The translations under genes and the position numbers were made by a program. This document shows, piece by piece, positions 5,303-6,580 of a stretch of DNA of 6,580 nucleotides. Position 1 is the stretch's first letter. The number at the start of each line of letters is the position of its first letter. The notes beneath the pieces were generated by a model. The model did not search any database, was not told the DNA's origin, and saw only the letters and a program-made list of their open reading frames with translations. The stretch comes from Candidatus Poseidoniales archaeon (lineage in GTDB: Archaea; Thermoplasmatota; Poseidoniia; Poseidoniales; Poseidoniaceae). Where the stretch lies: positions 1-6,580 of the forward strand of contig QXYA01000174.1 of the NCBI GenBank assembly GCA_009887135.1, in the 5' to 3' direction.

Positions 5303-5425
5303 CCCTACAATATCCTCGGCCTTCGACGGCTTATGAACTTAGCAGAGACTGAAGTACCGAATCGAGCATAATCAAGGGGCTTCCAAAATCGACGTCTTAA
5401 TGAACTCTCGGCAGAAGTCCTTTTC
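5303..5425. promoter_or_regulatory. divergent promoter region between pcn and rmuC
   Basis: These 123 bases contain no credible gene; the longest ATG frame is a 12-codon ORF at 5333. Candidate TATA elements are TTCATAAG on the minus strand (5337-5330, for pcn) and TTAATGAA on the plus strand (5397-5404, about 25 bases before the rmuC ATG). Neither gene has a Shine-Dalgarno, so leaderless or near-leaderless transcripts are likely. These are positional calls only. Confidence 0.35.
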
Positions 5426-6580
5426 ATGTCAGAACTGCTAACCATCGGATTAGTACTCATTGGAAGCCTCCTTGGCCTTGGAATAGGTTGGCTTCTTGCT
5501 AAGATAAAATTCTCAACTCAACTTGTTCTTGCCGAAGCAGAAACACAAGCAGCACTTGGCAATAAACAGACCCTCGTGGCTGAGATGGAAAGTGTAGCTG
5601 CGAATGTTGCTCGACAAAATTCAGAAGATTTTCTCAGACTTGCTGAAGAGCGATTAGGAAAGGTTCAATCCGAAGCAGGAAAGGACTATGACGCACGCAA
5701 AAAAGAGGTGGAACTGCTTGTATCTCCTATCAAGGATCATCTCGAGAAGTTGGAAAAGGCAACGACTGAAATGGAGAAGAACAGAGAAGGAGCTTACCAT
5801 GGAATCAAGCGCATGGTTGAAGGATTGCAAGAACAAACAACGAGTTTGCGAGATACAAATGTCAAATTATCAACTGCACTGAGGGGTTCTGTCAAAGCAA
5901 GAGGAAATTGGGGACAAGTAGCCCTAAAGAACATTGCAGAGGCTGCAGGGATGCTGGAACATTGTGACTTCGACATCGAAGTCACGTTGAAATCGGGGGC
6001 TGGTGGGGCAAGAGTTGATCTCTTGGCGAAGATACCGAATGGAGGGCATGTCCCTGTAGATTCCAAAGTACCGTTAGCGGCATATTGGGATGGTCTTGAT
6101 CTCGAGGACGGGGATGCGAGAGCCATTAAAATGAAACAACACGCCAATGATGTCAAAAAGCATGTCAATGATCTCGCCAACAGAGATTATCCAAGACTTA
6201 TGGATGGAACTGATTTTACCGTGATGTTCATCCCTGCAGAACCTATCCTCTCTACAGCATTTGAATATGAACCAAGCCTTCAAGAATACGCCTTCAACAA
6301 ACATGTGTTGATTGTAACCCCAGTTACTCTCCTCGCCCTATTGCGAACAGTTGGTTTGTATTGGCAGCAGCAATCAATGGCTGAAAATGCAAAGGAGATT
6401 CATGCTCAAGCACGTGAATTCTATGGTCGAGCAGCCAAGTTTAGCCATGATTTAGCAAAGATGGGTAAAAACCTCAATACTGTCGTTGGTGCTTACAATG
6501 ATGCTGTTGCCTCTTATGATGCAAGACTCATTCCAGCGGGCAAGAAATTAGACTCACTCAAAGTAACTGAAGGAGCCCAA
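5426..6580 (+). CDS. rmuC: RmuC-family protein (DNA recombination/inversion-limiting), 3' end outside window
   Basis: The open frame runs from ATG 5426 to the window edge without a stop (385 codons; typical RmuC is about 350-500, so little is missing). RmuC proteins are membrane-anchored, with a coiled coil and a nuclease-like core (PD-(D/E)XK fold). In E. coli loss raises inversion at short inverted repeats; the biochemical role is not settled. Visible here are an N-terminal membrane helix (about 5-25), a long charged coiled-coil region (about 33-150), then the conserved core: ALRGSVKARGNWGQVAL (151-167), ARVDLLAKIPNG (195-206), VPVDSKVPLAAY (209-220, Asp212/Lys214), FTVMFIPAEPIL (264-275), VLIVTPVTLLALLRTV (294-309) and YNDAVASYDARLIP. 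The usual Glu of WGE is Gln164 here. No SD precedes the ATG, and no other ATG lies upstream in frame within the gap. Confidence 0.92.
   Translation, partial: MSELLTIGLVLIGSLLGLGIGWLLAKIKFSTQLVLAEAETQAALGNKQTLVAEMESVAANVARQNSEDFLRLAEERLGKVQSEAGKDYDARKKEVELLVSPIKDHLEKLEKATTEMEKNREGAYHGIKRMVEGLQEQTTSLRDTNVKLSTALRGSVKARGNWGQVALKNIAEAAGMLEHCDFDIEVTLKSGAGGARVDLLAKIPNGGHVPVDSKVPLAAYWDGLDLEDGDARAIKMKQHANDVKKHVNDLANRDYPRLMDGTDFTVMFIPAEPILSTAFEYEPSLQEYAFNKHVLIVTPVTLLALLRTVGLYWQQQSMAENAKEIHAQAREFYGRAAKFSHDLAKMGKNLNTVVGAYNDAVASYDARLIPAGKKLDSLKVTEGAQ
5964..5985. repeat. 10-bp-arm inverted repeat inside rmuC
   Basis: GTGACTTCGA (5964-5973) and TCGAAGTCAC (5976-5985) are perfect reverse complements separated by only CA. 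The element is a 22-bp near-palindrome within codons for Cys-Asp-Phe-Asp-Ile-Glu-Val-Thr (residues 180-187). As RNA it could form an 8-bp stem with a 6-nt loop. It encodes a variable stretch between conserved RmuC blocks. Confidence 0.8.

Noticed and set aside
5333..5371. A 12-codon ORF in the pcn-rmuC spacer, possible leader peptide
   Set aside because: It has no SD, no amino-acid bias typical of attenuators and no following hairpin; chance is sufficient.
5794..6180. A 128-codon minus-strand frame opposite rmuC
   Set aside because: The RmuC frame matches its family along this whole stretch, and the antisense frame shows no family features.

Overview
The window reads as archaeal chromosome. 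Its core is a set of archaeal information-processing genes: Nop5 and fibrillarin (box C/D RNA 2'-O-methylation), transcription factor S, and the PCNA sliding clamp. Around these sit bacterial-type genes: an IcmF-type acyl-CoA mutase, a LysE/RhtB exporter, a MutM/Fpg DNA glycosylase and an RmuC-family protein. Moderate GC, dense packing and this mixture fit a marine planktonic euryarchaeon such as Marine Group II/III (Thermoplasmatota). That placement is inference from gene content, since no marker RNA is present.

Layout, left to right. (1) 1-499, plus strand: the C-terminal 165 codons of an IcmF-like fused mutase, cut by the window edge. (2) 500-827: a short gap, then an unrecognised 55-codon small ORF (626-793). 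(3) 828-1448, plus: a LysE/RhtB family exporter. Its stop codon overlaps the stop of the convergent gene that follows. (4) 4070 down to 1445, minus: a tight three-gene operon, nop5 - flpA - mutM(fpg). The two internal genes each have the same strong Shine-Dalgarno GAGGTGAT, exactly 3 nt before the start codon. (5) 4071-4200: divergent promoter region. (6) 4201-4551, plus: transcription factor S. (7) 5302 down to 4553, minus: PCNA, tail-to-tail with TFS with a single base between the stops. (8) 5303-5425: divergent promoter region. (9) 5426 to the window end, plus: RmuC, open at the right edge.

How the genes relate. Nop5 and fibrillarin are partners in the box C/D RNP and form a classic archaeal operon. 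The third gene, fpg, is a DNA base-excision-repair enzyme whose sequence looks alphaproteobacterial. It seems to have been appended to this operon. Its start codon must be CTG, because the catalytic Pro2 directly follows it and an in-frame stop lies just upstream. TFS (RNA polymerase cleavage factor) and PCNA (replication clamp) are housekeeping neighbours. RmuC and Fpg add DNA-maintenance functions.

I found no CRISPR array, insertion sequence, phage gene, tRNA or rRNA, and no convincing novel multi-gene system. The best leads are the CTG start with its sequence context, the apparent acquisition of Fpg, a 10-bp-arm perfect inverted repeat inside rmuC, and the small ORF.
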